Assembly: GCF_006120725.1 (NCBI RefSeq)
Contig: NZ_SWMU01000002.1
Coordinates: forward strand, 186,001 to 250,000
Length of the DNA: 64,000 nucleotides
DNA from: Mesohalobacter halotolerans
Lineage (GTDB): Bacteria > Bacteroidota > Bacteroidia > Flavobacteriales > Flavobacteriaceae
Direction of reading: 5' to 3'
Shown here one piece after another: positions 17,203 to 26,069 of this stretch. Below the pieces are notes generated by a model. The model saw nothing but the letters and a program-made list of their open reading frames with translations. It was not told the origin of the DNA and searched no databases. The translations under genes were made by a program, and so were the position numbers. How positions within the stretch are numbered: the stretch's first letter is position 1; every line of letters begins with the position of its first letter.

Positions 17203-17947
17203 ATGCTCTTACGATACCTAAATTATCAGATTTACTTGCTTTTTTCAATAATACTGGTTCTAACCTATTGAATAAATGCTCCATGCCATATTTTTTTAAA
17301 CTTCCTTTAGGATATTCTTTTCTATAAAGCAAATGAGCAATAATATCAACAGTTTGTATAAAATAAGATTGAGCCGAATTTCTTGAAAATGGGTCTTCCA
17401 AAATATTGTTTATGGGCGCATTATATGAACCTTCTCCATAATGCGTTGGTGTTGGGTTATAAATTCTCATCTTACGTTGCAAGTTTTGAAGTTTAATACT
17501 GTCAGTATCATCAACAACCACAATACCTTTATCCTTGGCCTGTCTTTTTAAGAAAGTATCAAAACGTTGAATGAGTCTTGACCAAGCGAGTTCAAATATG
17601 TCTCTATCCTCAAAGTTTTCTATGTGCAGACAAACATTGATTACTTTGGAATTATTAAAAATTATAGGTATTTGATTCGCATAATCTTTTAAAATTTTTA
17701 TTCTGTTAATCTTTTTTATTTTTTGATATGTTTTTAGTTTATTAATTCTAATAAGCTCTGAGGCATGTATTTCTGTTCTTTGATTTAAACCATATACTTT
17801 ATACAAAGATTTCCTAAACTTTTTAAGATTACTCAAACAAGACGACCAGTCATTTTGATCTATTATTAGACCAGATAAAATGAAATGCGGTGAACTGAAT
17901 TTATGAACACCGGGATCGCCACTTTCGTCTACATATAATATATGCAT
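17201..17947 (-). CDS. DUF3800 protein
   Basis: A 248-residue protein beginning MHILYVDESGDPG, the hallmark of DUF3800, whose acidic residues (D7, E8, D11) resemble an RNase H-like metal site. Further acidic residues lie in VVVDDTDS near the middle and in DIIAHLLYRKEY near the end. The biochemical function is not established. The family is frequently found in defence islands and beside mobile elements. It is the last gene of the hsdM-hsdS accessory operon, ten bases behind the DUF91/DUF4268 gene, and is followed at once by a terminator. Confidence 0.8.
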   Translation of the reverse strand: MHILYVDESGDPGVHKFSSPHFILSGLIIDQNDWSSCLSNLKKFRKSLYKVYGLNQRTEIHASELIRINKLKTYQKIKKINRIKILKDYANQIPIIFNNSKVINVCLHIENFEDRDIFELAWSRLIQRFDTFLKRQAKDKGIVVVDDTDSIKLQNLQRKMRIYNPTPTHYGEGSYNAPINNILEDPFSRNSAQSYFIQTVDIIAHLLYRKEYPKGSLKKYGMEHLFNRLEPVLLKKASKSDNLGIVRA

Positions 17948-17957
17948 ATTACCTGCT

Positions 17958-19082
17958 TTAAGCCTTTAACTCTTGTTGTACTTTTCCCCAAACAGGATAT
18001 ATCACTTTATAAAAATTTTCCATTGTATCGCAATACCATTTAATGATTCCCTCCCAATTTTGCTTGTCATCAAATTTATAATCAAAACTATGTTCTCCAG
18101 TATTTTTAGTTTCAATTTTTATACGTGATGCCTTTTTATTGTCTAATCTTTGCCATTGTAATTCAGGTATTTTTTTCTCTAATTGTTCCCTGTAAGCATA
18201 CATTTTATCAAAATAGATCTTGTCTGAATCGTTCATAAAGTATAATTCTACCCTGAAACTTTTTCGACCTACACAGAACGCAAATTTACCGGCACTTTTC
18301 CAAAAGCCAATTGAGTAATGGGGCTTTGCACTCACTCTATCCAAATAATCCAAGTTTCGTATTTTAAGTTGTTGTTTAAGTTGACTCCAAAATTCTAACA
18401 ACAACGCGTTTGTCTCTTGCACTTTTTTACTCACGCCTTTATTTTCTTTTTCTTTTTGTTTGGCATCTATCATAAACTCTGTGGTTTCTGGAATAGGTAT
18501 AATCTGCTCAATTTGCAAAAACTCATCTCCATCAAATAGATATGGTGAAACCCTAAAACACTGTATATTTACTTCATGATTGAGTAACCATAAGACTGTT
18601 GAAGTTACTTCTTTTCTGAATTGATTAGCTATAAAAATGATACGTTGGTCGTTGGCGTTAAGTAACAAATCTGTATCGTCCTCACGTTCTAAAAATTCTA
18701 AAATATTTTCTTTAGCGTTGCTTTCGGTTTGTTCTTGATCTAAATATTCTTGGTATATTCTGATAATTTGAGATGTGGTTAAGGTTGAGCAATATGAAGC
18801 ATATTTGAGCGCTTGCCAAACTACATTTCTGCCCGTGTCGTCTAATTTGTTTTCAATGATAACCAAATCACCACTTTTGTCAATAGCTAATAGGTCTAAG
18901 CGTTCATTGGTGTCATTAAAACCTTGATATTCTTTTTGAATAATCAACAAATCTTCGCCTAAGACTTCTGGATTTTTAGCTATCCATTCTTGTAGATGTT
19001 CTCGTTCACGATATCCTAAATCTTTAAACAAAGATTCTTCTAAGCGCTGTATATCGTTTTTCACTCTGTTAATTTTATACAT
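17958..19082 (-). CDS. NucS/DUF91-like PD-(D/E)xK nuclease with DUF4268-like C-terminus
   Basis: A 374-residue protein. The N-terminal half has a PD-(D/E)xK-like site, RLDLLAIDKSG then IIENK: D63, E77, K79, with Q90 in WQALKYASY, as in DUF91/NucS-related nucleases. The C-terminal part (about 230-370), ending in WYCDTMENFYKVIYPVW, resembles the DUF4268 domain. DNA cleavage is inferred from these residues only. It sits between the pentapeptide membrane protein and the DUF3800 gene with 6- and 10-base gaps, so all three are very likely co-transcribed with hsdS. Confidence 0.75.
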   Translation of the reverse strand: MYKINRVKNDIQRLEESLFKDLGYREREHLQEWIAKNPEVLGEDLLIIQKEYQGFNDTNERLDLLAIDKSGDLVIIENKLDDTGRNVVWQALKYASYCSTLTTSQIIRIYQEYLDQEQTESNAKENILEFLEREDDTDLLLNANDQRIIFIANQFRKEVTSTVLWLLNHEVNIQCFRVSPYLFDGDEFLQIEQIIPIPETTEFMIDAKQKEKENKGVSKKVQETNALLLEFWSQLKQQLKIRNLDYLDRVSAKPHYSIGFWKSAGKFAFCVGRKSFRVELYFMNDSDKIYFDKMYAYREQLEKKIPELQWQRLDNKKASRIKIETKNTGEHSFDYKFDDKQNWEGIIKWYCDTMENFYKVIYPVWGKVQQELKA

Positions 19083-19088
19083 GGATTT

Positions 19089-20303
19089 CTATTTAAATTT
19101 TCTAAAGGCTTGGACTAATTGATATATACCAAAACCAATAGACAGCTTTGCAAAAAATACTGTCACATAAAATTTGGTGTTCTGTTCATTTTTTAATAAC
19201 TCGAAGTCTGTTAAGTTAATCAAACTAACATAATTCTTTAAGTTTTCGAAGTCATACGATTTTGAGATACTCAGTACACAATGGAATATGAAGGTGACTA
19301 CCAATATAAAAACAAGACCCGTAAGCCAGCTGGTTTTAAAATAATTGGAATATTTATTGAGTTTAAGGATCAAATAATCACTTAATAACAATTTTATCTT
19401 TTTGAAATCATTGTACTCATATATGACCTCAAGGTGTTTTTCTTCTAAAAAAGTTTGCTTTTCAAATTTTAAATACTTTTCAGCTTCAATTAAATTGTTT
19501 TGACCTATTAGTTGATTTTTTATTATTCTAAATGTCTCTCGTTTATTTTCAATAGGAATATAAGAACCATGTTTTAGCACATTATCATATGTATCAGAGT
19601 ATATGTTTATTGATATAGATGGATATGAATATAATTCAACCATAAAAAAAGATATGGTACCATTTATTATTGATTGAGATAAATCCAATCCAACTGGCCT
19701 TTCTTTATTGCCAAATTTAGTTCTTGTAAAAATCAATTGCTTTTCAAAAGAAGAGTGTGTGAAAAATGTATTGTGCAAAAAAACTGATTTTGTAAAGGAT
19801 ATGTTTTTATAAAAATAACATTTCAAGAAAACAGTGTGATTAATAAACCTGCAATTAAAAAACTCTACATACTCTTTAAAATCTACATTATTATTTGTTA
19901 AGGTGTTGAATTCGCAATTATCAAATTTAATTTTAATTTCATATGCTGATCCATATATAAAAGGTGAAATATTGAAACTACAATTTTCAAATTTCACATC
20001 AATTCTTAACGAATTATTTATTTGAAGTTGTTTTGAGAACTTAAAATTTTTAAAAACGATATAATTATAAGAGTTTATGTCAAATTCATCTTCTCTCGAA
20101 CACTCATAATAAACATTACTTGTGTATGTTATAAAATCTTCAATTGTAATCAGTATATCAATATCAATTAACTCTCCCTCATCTGCTCCATAGAATAGGA
20201 GTTTTCTGCCTTCACTTAGACTATGAATATCATTACCTTTGAAAATCTTATCATCATCGATAATTTCTTTAAGTCTATTTTGTCTTGACATTCTAGTGCT
20301 CAT
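19089..20303 (-). CDS. Pentapeptide-repeat-like protein with two C-terminal membrane helices
   Basis: A 404-residue protein. Residues of about 70-235 contain irregular F/C/N-rich repeats (VKFENCSFN, IKFDNCEFN, VEFFNCRFIN, FLKCYFYKN, SFEKQLIFTRTKF) that fit a right-handed beta-helix of the pentapeptide class. A charged helical linker follows. Two hydrophobic helices lie near the end (LTGLVFILVVTFIFHCVLSI and the YVTVFFAKLSIGFGIYQLV segment). It would sit in the inner membrane with the repeat domain in the cytoplasm. It starts three bases after hsdS. Membrane effectors with sensor domains are common in defence loci; that role is only an inference here. Confidence 0.72.
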   Translation of the reverse strand: MSTRMSRQNRLKEIIDDDKIFKGNDIHSLSEGRKLLFYGADEGELIDIDILITIEDFITYTSNVYYECSREDEFDINSYNYIVFKNFKFSKQLQINNSLRIDVKFENCSFNISPFIYGSAYEIKIKFDNCEFNTLTNNNVDFKEYVEFFNCRFINHTVFLKCYFYKNISFTKSVFLHNTFFTHSSFEKQLIFTRTKFGNKERPVGLDLSQSIINGTISFFMVELYSYPSISINIYSDTYDNVLKHGSYIPIENKRETFRIIKNQLIGQNNLIEAEKYLKFEKQTFLEEKHLEVIYEYNDFKKIKLLLSDYLILKLNKYSNYFKTSWLTGLVFILVVTFIFHCVLSISKSYDFENLKNYVSLINLTDFELLKNEQNTKFYVTVFFAKLSIGFGIYQLVQAFRKFK

Positions 20304-20305
20304 AT

Positions 20306-21550
20306 CTACACAAACATTTTCTGCAACAACCCCTTTTTAAACATCTTAGTCTGATCTAACTGCTGTTGTGTATAGTCTATTTTTTGATCGATTGCCGATA
20401 AACAATTGGCGATTTTACTTTGTTCGTTGAGGTTGGGTATTTTAATCTTTAACTTAATAAAGCTTGACTTTGAAATATTAAACCTAGTACTTCCCTGAGC
20501 CAACGGCATAATTTTTCGTCTGAAAATCGAATTACGAAATAAATAACGAGCAAAAAATGGGTTGATAATGTTTTGGTTCACTCTAAATCCAAAACAAAAA
20601 CTGTTAAGGTATAAAGGTTCAGTTGTTTCCCCCAAATATACAGATGCAGTAGCTATTTCATCAGGTGTTTCTGAAGAAACCGTAAAGAAAACGTCACCAA
20701 ATTTAACTTCATTTTGTTTTTCATTTTCCTTTAGCTCTACTTTTCCACAGTCTTTAATATCAATCTTTGAGTTATCAAAAATTTGCTTGTATTGAATGTA
20801 ATTATCACCATCACCAAAATCATCCTTTGTTTTTCCCGATAAACCGCTATAGGTTTCTCCAATTAAGCCTAACCTTTTCTCCTCCCACTCCGGAAACGCT
20901 TCCCCATTATCCTCACCTTCGTCTCCGCTCAGGTCAGGCTTAAACCGAATCTCCTGACTAAACAACTTTTGCATCACCCCTTTTTTATACAACTCCAGCT
21001 GTTCAACTTTTTGGGTGAGCAGGTCGATCTTTTTATCTACCTGGCTTAAAAAGGAAGCGATTTTTTGTTGTTCGAGAACTGTAGGATAATTTACTTTTAT
21101 TTTAACCAACTCTGATGGACTAATTGCGGGGTAACTTGTACCTGTTGAACGCCTATTTACAATATTTACAAAGTTTTGATTATGCAAAAATTGAAATAAA
21201 TATTCAGAATCATATTTGGCCTTTATTTGAGCGTAGCCGGTTGAAGCCACATAATCTCCATCTTTATCGAAAAAGTAGTTATTTTTTTGATAGGGTCTTA
21301 CGGTTTGATACAAAATGTCTCCCTTTTCTAAAACTCTTTGAGCTCTACTAGGTGCTTCTTGTGCAGATATTGTTTCTTCTTTGACTAATATACCTTTTGT
21401 AACACTTTCTAAATCAATGTATATAAACTTATCAGGCAATTCTTTATTTCTAGGATTAACTTTGGCTAATTTATTTAGTGGGTCTTGTTTCCATTTTCCA
21501 TCAAATTCAGGAAACCGTAATTCTGGAACAAGTTTCGTTAATTGATTCAT
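20306..21550 (-). CDS. hsdS: Type I restriction specificity subunit S
   Basis: A 414-residue protein with the usual two target-recognition domains (about 10-150 and 215-365) and two conserved helical regions: IASFLSQVDKKIDLLTQKV in the middle and IANCLSAIDQKIDYTQQQL at the end. The two conserved regions resemble each other, ending YKKGVMQKLFSQ and FKKGLLQKMFV. It decides the DNA sequence recognised. It lies two bases behind hsdM. Its last 35 bases are duplicated at 16938, beyond the three accessory genes that follow it. Confidence 0.95.
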   Translation of the reverse strand: MNQLTKLVPELRFPEFDGKWKQDPLNKLAKVNPRNKELPDKFIYIDLESVTKGILVKEETISAQEAPSRAQRVLEKGDILYQTVRPYQKNNYFFDKDGDYVASTGYAQIKAKYDSEYLFQFLHNQNFVNIVNRRSTGTSYPAISPSELVKIKVNYPTVLEQQKIASFLSQVDKKIDLLTQKVEQLELYKKGVMQKLFSQEIRFKPDLSGDEGEDNGEAFPEWEEKRLGLIGETYSGLSGKTKDDFGDGDNYIQYKQIFDNSKIDIKDCGKVELKENEKQNEVKFGDVFFTVSSETPDEIATASVYLGETTEPLYLNSFCFGFRVNQNIINPFFARYLFRNSIFRRKIMPLAQGSTRFNISKSSFIKLKIKIPNLNEQSKIANCLSAIDQKIDYTQQQLDQTKMFKKGLLQKMFV

Positions 21551-21551
21551 C

Positions 21552-23120
21552 TTAAAACGGCGTTTTAATATTCAACTCCTGGCAATAGCCGGAAATCGCT
21601 TTATCGGTTTCTGCTATGTCCGTTTCAAGATTTTTTAGATCTTCGCTTACCTGATCCAAGTTCACAGGTTCCTCTTCTTCAAAGGTATCGACATATCTTG
21701 GAATATTCAGGTTATAGTCGTTTTCTGCCACTTCGTCCAGCGATGCCACATAGGCGTATTTATCGACGTCTTGTCGTTCTCGATAGGTGTCAATGATCTT
21801 TAGGACGTGTTCTTCGGTCAAATAATTCTGGGTTTTTATTTTTTCGTAGTGTTCCGAGGCATCGATAAATAAGATGTCCTTATCGTGTACACGGCATTTT
21901 TTATACACCAGGATACAGGTCGGGATACTCGTGCCGTAAAAGATGTTAGCCGGTAAGCCGATCACCGCATCCAGATAATTTTTCTCTTTAATGATAAACT
22001 CACGAATATGTCCTTCGGCGCCACCTCTAAACAAGGCGCCATGAGGTAAGACCACTGCCATTGTGCCTTGGTCGTCCAAATGGTACAGCATGTGTTGTAC
22101 AAAGGCATAATCGGCTTTAGATTTTGGTGCCAGTTTGCCGTAATGGCTAAAGCGTTCATCCCCTAAAAATAGATCGTTAGCCGACCATTTTGCCGAAAAT
22201 GGCGGATTGGCAACTATCGCTTCAAATGTTTGGTCAAAGTGTTGTGGCTTTTCCAAAGTATTCTCCTGGCGGATGTCAAAACGCTTGTAATGCACATCGT
22301 GCAGGATCATGTTCATCCGTGCCAGGTTGTAAGTGGTTCGGTTGAGTTCCTGTCCGTAGAAATAGGCCACATTGGCTTCTTTGGAAACACGCAGCAATAA
22401 GGAGCTACTCCCGCAAGTTGGGTCGTAGACCGATTTAATTTTGGTTTTATCCAGGGTCACCAATTTGGCTAAGACTTTAGAGACTTGTTGAGGCGTATAA
22501 AATTCACCTGCCTTCTTCCCTGCGCCACTGGCAAATTGCGCAATCAGGTATTCGTAAGCATCACCTAACACGTCGCTTTCAGAATTCTGAAGGTTAAAGT
22601 CAATTTTATCCAAATGGGCGAGGACTTTAGCGATCAAGGTGTTTCGTGCATCAACCGACTTACCGAGTTTGGTCGAGTTTAAATTCAAATCTTCAAATAA
22701 GTTTCCAAAATCATCTTCGGCTTCGGTACCCATGGTACTTTTCTCGATGTTGTTGAGGATAGCGGTCAAATCTTCTATGATAAAATTGCTTGAGTCTACC
22801 GATTGGCTGTTGCCACGTTTCGCAATTTGTGAAAACAACTCGTTAGGATACAAAAAATAGCCCAATTTGCTAATGCTTTCTTCTTTTACGGCTTCGAGAA
22901 GTTCAACATGTTTAGCATTGTCGGCATCGAGGTCAGTAAAGCTAATGTTATCGTGCTTTAGGATCTCGTCTGCATACAGGTGCAACTTTTCTGACAGGTA
23001 TTTAAAAAAAATAAAGCCGAGAATATAGTCTCTAAATTCATCGGCGTCCATTTTGCCACGCAGTTCGTTGGCAATATTCCAAAGATGGGTTTCGAGCTGT
23101 TTTTTGTGGTCTTCAGACAT
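21552..23120 (-). CDS. hsdM: Type I restriction methyltransferase subunit M
   Basis: A 522-residue N6-adenine DNA methyltransferase. The N-terminal helical HsdM domain starts LWNIANELRGKMDADEFRDY. The SAM-binding motif DPTCGSSSLLL is at 233-243 and the catalytic motif NPPF at 305-308. With HsdS it forms the modification enzyme, and with HsdR the restriction complex. Its first about 73 bases resemble a fragment at 23622-23694 (roughly three quarters identical), separated by the nuclease-like gene at 23174. Confidence 0.95.
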   Translation of the reverse strand: MSEDHKKQLETHLWNIANELRGKMDADEFRDYILGFIFFKYLSEKLHLYADEILKHDNISFTDLDADNAKHVELLEAVKEESISKLGYFLYPNELFSQIAKRGNSQSVDSSNFIIEDLTAILNNIEKSTMGTEAEDDFGNLFEDLNLNSTKLGKSVDARNTLIAKVLAHLDKIDFNLQNSESDVLGDAYEYLIAQFASGAGKKAGEFYTPQQVSKVLAKLVTLDKTKIKSVYDPTCGSSSLLLRVSKEANVAYFYGQELNRTTYNLARMNMILHDVHYKRFDIRQENTLEKPQHFDQTFEAIVANPPFSAKWSANDLFLGDERFSHYGKLAPKSKADYAFVQHMLYHLDDQGTMAVVLPHGALFRGGAEGHIREFIIKEKNYLDAVIGLPANIFYGTSIPTCILVYKKCRVHDKDILFIDASEHYEKIKTQNYLTEEHVLKIIDTYRERQDVDKYAYVASLDEVAENDYNLNIPRYVDTFEEEEPVNLDQVSEDLKNLETDIAETDKAISGYCQELNIKTPF

Positions 23121-23173
23121 GGGGTCGATTTGATTAGTGCTTTAAAATTACTACTTAGCGAAAAATCTGGCAA

Positions 23174-23596
23174 CTAATCCACTTTATATTTTTCAACATC
23201 ATGTTTTTGGTCATAGTCATTGTCACTAATGACGACTATTTCTACATTGTGAGTATTTGCGATTTGTGAAATAACTTCATCGTTTTTACTACATATAGCT
23301 ACACTTTTAATAGATTTAGGTTTATGATTTTTGATCAAATATTGGCTAAAGTAAGCTTGACCGAGAAGATACATCCCAATACGGTATGCTTTTGTCTGAA
23401 CAATAATAACATCTTTACCCTCAATATCATATGTCTTACCTTCATAAATTTTATGTTCTTCACCTAATATAATCAGACCGTCAATTAGTCTTTTTCCTGA
23501 AGCTTTGGAACCCTTTACTGCTATAAATTCTTCAATTAGCATACCACCTACTTCAGACCAGTATTTTCTGGTTCTCCATGTTTCTTTTTTGCTCAT
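23174..23596 (-). CDS. Putative PD-(D/E)xK-like nuclease, small
   Basis: A 140-residue protein of no family I can name with certainty. E15, D39 (RLIDGLII) and Q67-T-K69 (DVIIVQTKAYR) are spaced like the E-D-(E/Q)xK core of restriction-type nucleases, followed by the helix MYLLGQAYFSQYL. It has a compact alpha/beta composition and no signal peptide. It is the first accessory gene of the hsdMS operon. Its ATG overlaps the TGA of a 33-codon mini-ORF derived from an hsdM 5' end, so translation is probably coupled. Nuclease function is inferred from residue pattern and location. Confidence 0.6.
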   Translation of the reverse strand: MSKKETWRTRKYWSEVGGMLIEEFIAVKGSKASGKRLIDGLIILGEEHKIYEGKTYDIEGKDVIIVQTKAYRIGMYLLGQAYFSQYLIKNHKPKSIKSVAICSKNDEVISQIANTHNVEIVVISDNDYDQKHDVEKYKVD

Positions 23597-23694
23597 AGTT
23601 TTTTTCTAGATTTGTTGTGGCCCATTTTGTTATGGAGTTCGTTGGCGATATTCCAGATTTGGGGGTCGTATTGTTTTTTGTGGTCTTCAGACAT
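23593..23694 (-). pseudogene. hsdM 5'-end remnant forming a 33-codon mini-ORF
   Basis: The minus strand reads MSEDHKKQYDPQIWNIANEL and then HNKMG, against MSEDHKKQLETHLWNIANEL and RGKMD in the intact hsdM 570 bases away. Similarity ends at Met/Gly codons 24-25. The frame continues HNKSRKKL and stops at TGA 23595-23593, which overlaps the ATG of the next gene as ATGA. It therefore may act as a short leader ORF for that gene. Confidence 0.8.
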
Positions 23695-23974
23695 AGATAG
23701 TGTTTTAATCCCTAAAAATATAAATCTTTTTGGGAACCTTAGGGGCATTCTGCAATTTCTCTGGAATTCTTTTGGGGTTAACCTGCAAGGGTACTATTTT
23801 ATATTGTAATTAGTCTTTTGACCGGCATAGCATAAAGTTATTAGCCTTGGTTGCCTACAGACGAGTTCTTCAAAACCACCAACAACTCCTGATTCTTCGC
23901 TCTTCACAATTCACTCATCACAGCTAACTGCTCACTAACAACCAACAACCAACAACAAATCCAAACAAAATCCC
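23695..23974. other. Intergenic region between the restriction island and the B12 riboswitch
   Basis: No gene seen. Positions 23870-23960 are a low-complexity C/A/T-rich stretch with repeated aacaaccaac-type words and few G, directly in front of the riboswitch promoter. The left part presumably contains the promoter of the restriction operon. Confidence 0.4.
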
Positions 23975-23982
23975 TACCTTTG
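23975..23982 (+). promoter_or_regulatory. Promoter -7 element of the B12 riboswitch transcript
   Basis: TACCTTTG matches the Bacteroidota TAnnTTTG -7 element and is identical to that of the FKBP gene. It ends a few bases before the riboswitch. No clear -33 TTTG was seen. Confidence 0.6.
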
Positions 23983-23988
23983 CAGTGC

Positions 23989-24217
23989 ATTTGGTTTTAC
24001 GAGACCATTTTAGGCTCGTAGATTAAAAGGGAATGTCGTTAAAATCGACAGCTGTTCCCGCAACTGTAAGCTTATTCCAATTTGATGTGGAAGCTTCTTA
24101 ACCAACTTCATGCCACTGTTTCGGAGACAACGACACGGGAAGGTTTTTAAGAAGACGCCAGCCAGGAGACCTGCCTCATGCTTTAATCAATTCGACAATC
24201 TTCGGGATAAAGATTGA
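23989..24217 (+). ncRNA. Cobalamin riboswitch
   Basis: A typical B12-sensing leader. It contains AAAAGGGAA and TCGACAGCTGTTCCCGCAACTGTAA in order, then a variable stem, then the B12 box GCCAGCCAGGAGACCTGCC near 24158-24176. A terminal hairpin, CAATCTT-cgggata-AAGATTG (24196-24216), lies directly in front of the start codon and could mask the ribosome binding site. Cobalamin binding is expected to switch off the receptor gene that follows. Quoted segments are summarised; the B12 box is the decisive motif. Confidence 0.93.
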
Positions 24218-24219
24218 GA

Positions 24220-26058
24220 ATGTGTATGAAGTATACCATTGTTTTAATGCTATTGCTGTGCCTATGTGTAAATGCCGGGGCACAGACTGAACCGATCCAG
24301 ATGCTGGATACGGTATACCTGTCTGATGCTAACCTCAAGCTGTTCAACACTGGTCAGAAACAACACCACATTTCAGAAAAGGCCATTGCCCGGCACAATT
24401 TTGCACTGACCGACCTCTTGCAACGTCAGACCCCAATTTATTTTAGGCAAAACGGGTACGGTATGGTATCTTCAGCGGCCTTCCGTGGAACTACAGCTGC
24501 TCAAACTGCCGTGTTGTGGAACGGCATCAATATCAATTCCGCACTGACCGGGCAAACCGACTTCAACACATTGCTCACGGCCAACTTATCCAGTATCGAT
24601 GTCAAATTTGGGGGCGGCAGCAACATTTACGGCACCGGCGCTATCGGCGGAAGTATTCACCTCAATCAAAATCTTAGCAAGCATGTTGAAGAACAACATC
24701 AATTCCAAACCGCTTACGGCAGCTTTAATACGTTTGAAACCCAATATGCTTATCAAAACCAATGGAAGGATTTGAAGTTTAAATTGGCCCTGGTCAGTCG
24801 ACAATCGGATAACGATTATGAGATTCCTGAACAAGACCGACAAAATCAAAACGGACAATTTGAAATGAACAGCCTTGATGCTGTAATTAGATATGACCTG
24901 TCTGATGACAACATACTGAGCTATTTCAGCAACTTCACCTTTGGCAAGCGTCATTTTTCATTGATCAGACCCACCGAACCACGGACTCGCTACGATAATA
25001 TCGATACCCGAAACATGATCGAGTGGCAGAGTTCATCAAAACATATTCAATCGAAATTAAAATTGGCTTACCTGACCGAGCAATTCACCTTTTTTGATAA
25101 CCTTTTACGAAATACCTCTTCAACTTCAGAAGTCGCCACTCAGGTTATGCAATACGAATTGCTTTACAGTCTGGATGACATCAAATTGAAAACCATCCTT
25201 AATTATCAAAATGCTCAGGGTAAAGGTAATCAACTCGATAGTGCTGAACGTGATGTGGCGGGAATTTCGCTGGTGTTTCAGCAACAACTAACCGAGCAGT
25301 GGAATTACGAATTTACACTCCGCCAGGATGTAAATGATGATTTTGAAAACCCATTTTTGTTCAGCTTTGGGAGTCAATACCATTTAACAGATCGATGGAG
25401 TTTACGTGTACATGCCTCCAGAAATTACCGTCTGCCAACCTTCAACGACATGTTTTGGGTTAATGGCGGGAACCCCGATCTGGTGCCCGAAACTGCTATT
25501 CAAACCGAAGCCGGTGTAAATTTTGAGGCTAAGGGGCTTCACTTATCGCTCACCGGGTTTTACAATGATATTAACGACATGATCCGTTGGCTTCCCGACG
25601 AATTCGGAATTTGGCGACCCCAAAATACCGACGAAGTTGTAACCTACGGCCTTGAACCCTCATTGCGTTATGATTATCAAATATCAGACGATCAATCAGC
25701 CCGGTTTCAGGCCAATTATGGCTATACGGTATCAGAAGATCAATCTACCGACAATCAACTCATTTACGTGCCTTTTCACACGGCGAATGCCAAACTGATC
25801 TACAACATCAACCAATGGGATTTTGGCTTATCCTGGCTGTATAACGGCGAAGTCTTTACCCAAACCGACAACAATCCCAACCGAATTGTTGAGGATTATG
25901 CCCTGCTGGACCTGCAAATCGGAAAGCGATTTCCAATACTGTTAAATTCTAGACTCAGCCTGAGGGCACAAAATATTTTTGACCTGGCCTACGAAGCTGT
26001 AGACAACAGACCCATGCCGGGACGTGCATTGACCATTCAACTATTAACCTCGTTTTAA
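24220..26058 (+). CDS. btuB: TonB-dependent cobalamin receptor, BtuB-like
   Basis: An outer-membrane receptor of about 612 residues. ATG 24220 or 24226 both precede the signal peptide (MKYTIVLMLLLCLCVNAGAQ); a TTG at 24214 is less likely. The plug domain covers about 25-150 (DLLQRQTPIYFRQNG, GFRGTTAA-like AAFRGTTAAQT, NGININS). A 22-strand barrel follows, and the chain ends with a C-terminal aromatic beta signal (LTIQLLTSF). The riboswitch upstream strongly supports B12 or a corrinoid as substrate. It is short for the SusC class and has no N-terminal carboxypeptidase-like domain, as expected for BtuB. Confidence 0.9.
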   Translation: MCMKYTIVLMLLLCLCVNAGAQTEPIQMLDTVYLSDANLKLFNTGQKQHHISEKAIARHNFALTDLLQRQTPIYFRQNGYGMVSSAAFRGTTAAQTAVLWNGININSALTGQTDFNTLLTANLSSIDVKFGGGSNIYGTGAIGGSIHLNQNLSKHVEEQHQFQTAYGSFNTFETQYAYQNQWKDLKFKLALVSRQSDNDYEIPEQDRQNQNGQFEMNSLDAVIRYDLSDDNILSYFSNFTFGKRHFSLIRPTEPRTRYDNIDTRNMIEWQSSSKHIQSKLKLAYLTEQFTFFDNLLRNTSSTSEVATQVMQYELLYSLDDIKLKTILNYQNAQGKGNQLDSAERDVAGISLVFQQQLTEQWNYEFTLRQDVNDDFENPFLFSFGSQYHLTDRWSLRVHASRNYRLPTFNDMFWVNGGNPDLVPETAIQTEAGVNFEAKGLHLSLTGFYNDINDMIRWLPDEFGIWRPQNTDEVVTYGLEPSLRYDYQISDDQSARFQANYGYTVSEDQSTDNQLIYVPFHTANAKLIYNINQWDFGLSWLYNGEVFTQTDNNPNRIVEDYALLDLQIGKRFPILLNSRLSLRAQNIFDLAYEAVDNRPMPGRALTIQLLTSF

Positions 26059-26069
26059 AACCATACAAG

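Noticed and set aside
12318-23694. Integrase- or transposase-driven genomic island
   Set aside because: No recombinase gene or tRNA target site is seen at the borders; only hsd gene fragments mark them.
23612-23809. Plus-strand ORF of 65 codons
   Set aside because: It is the antisense of the hsdM 5' remnant and has no independent support.
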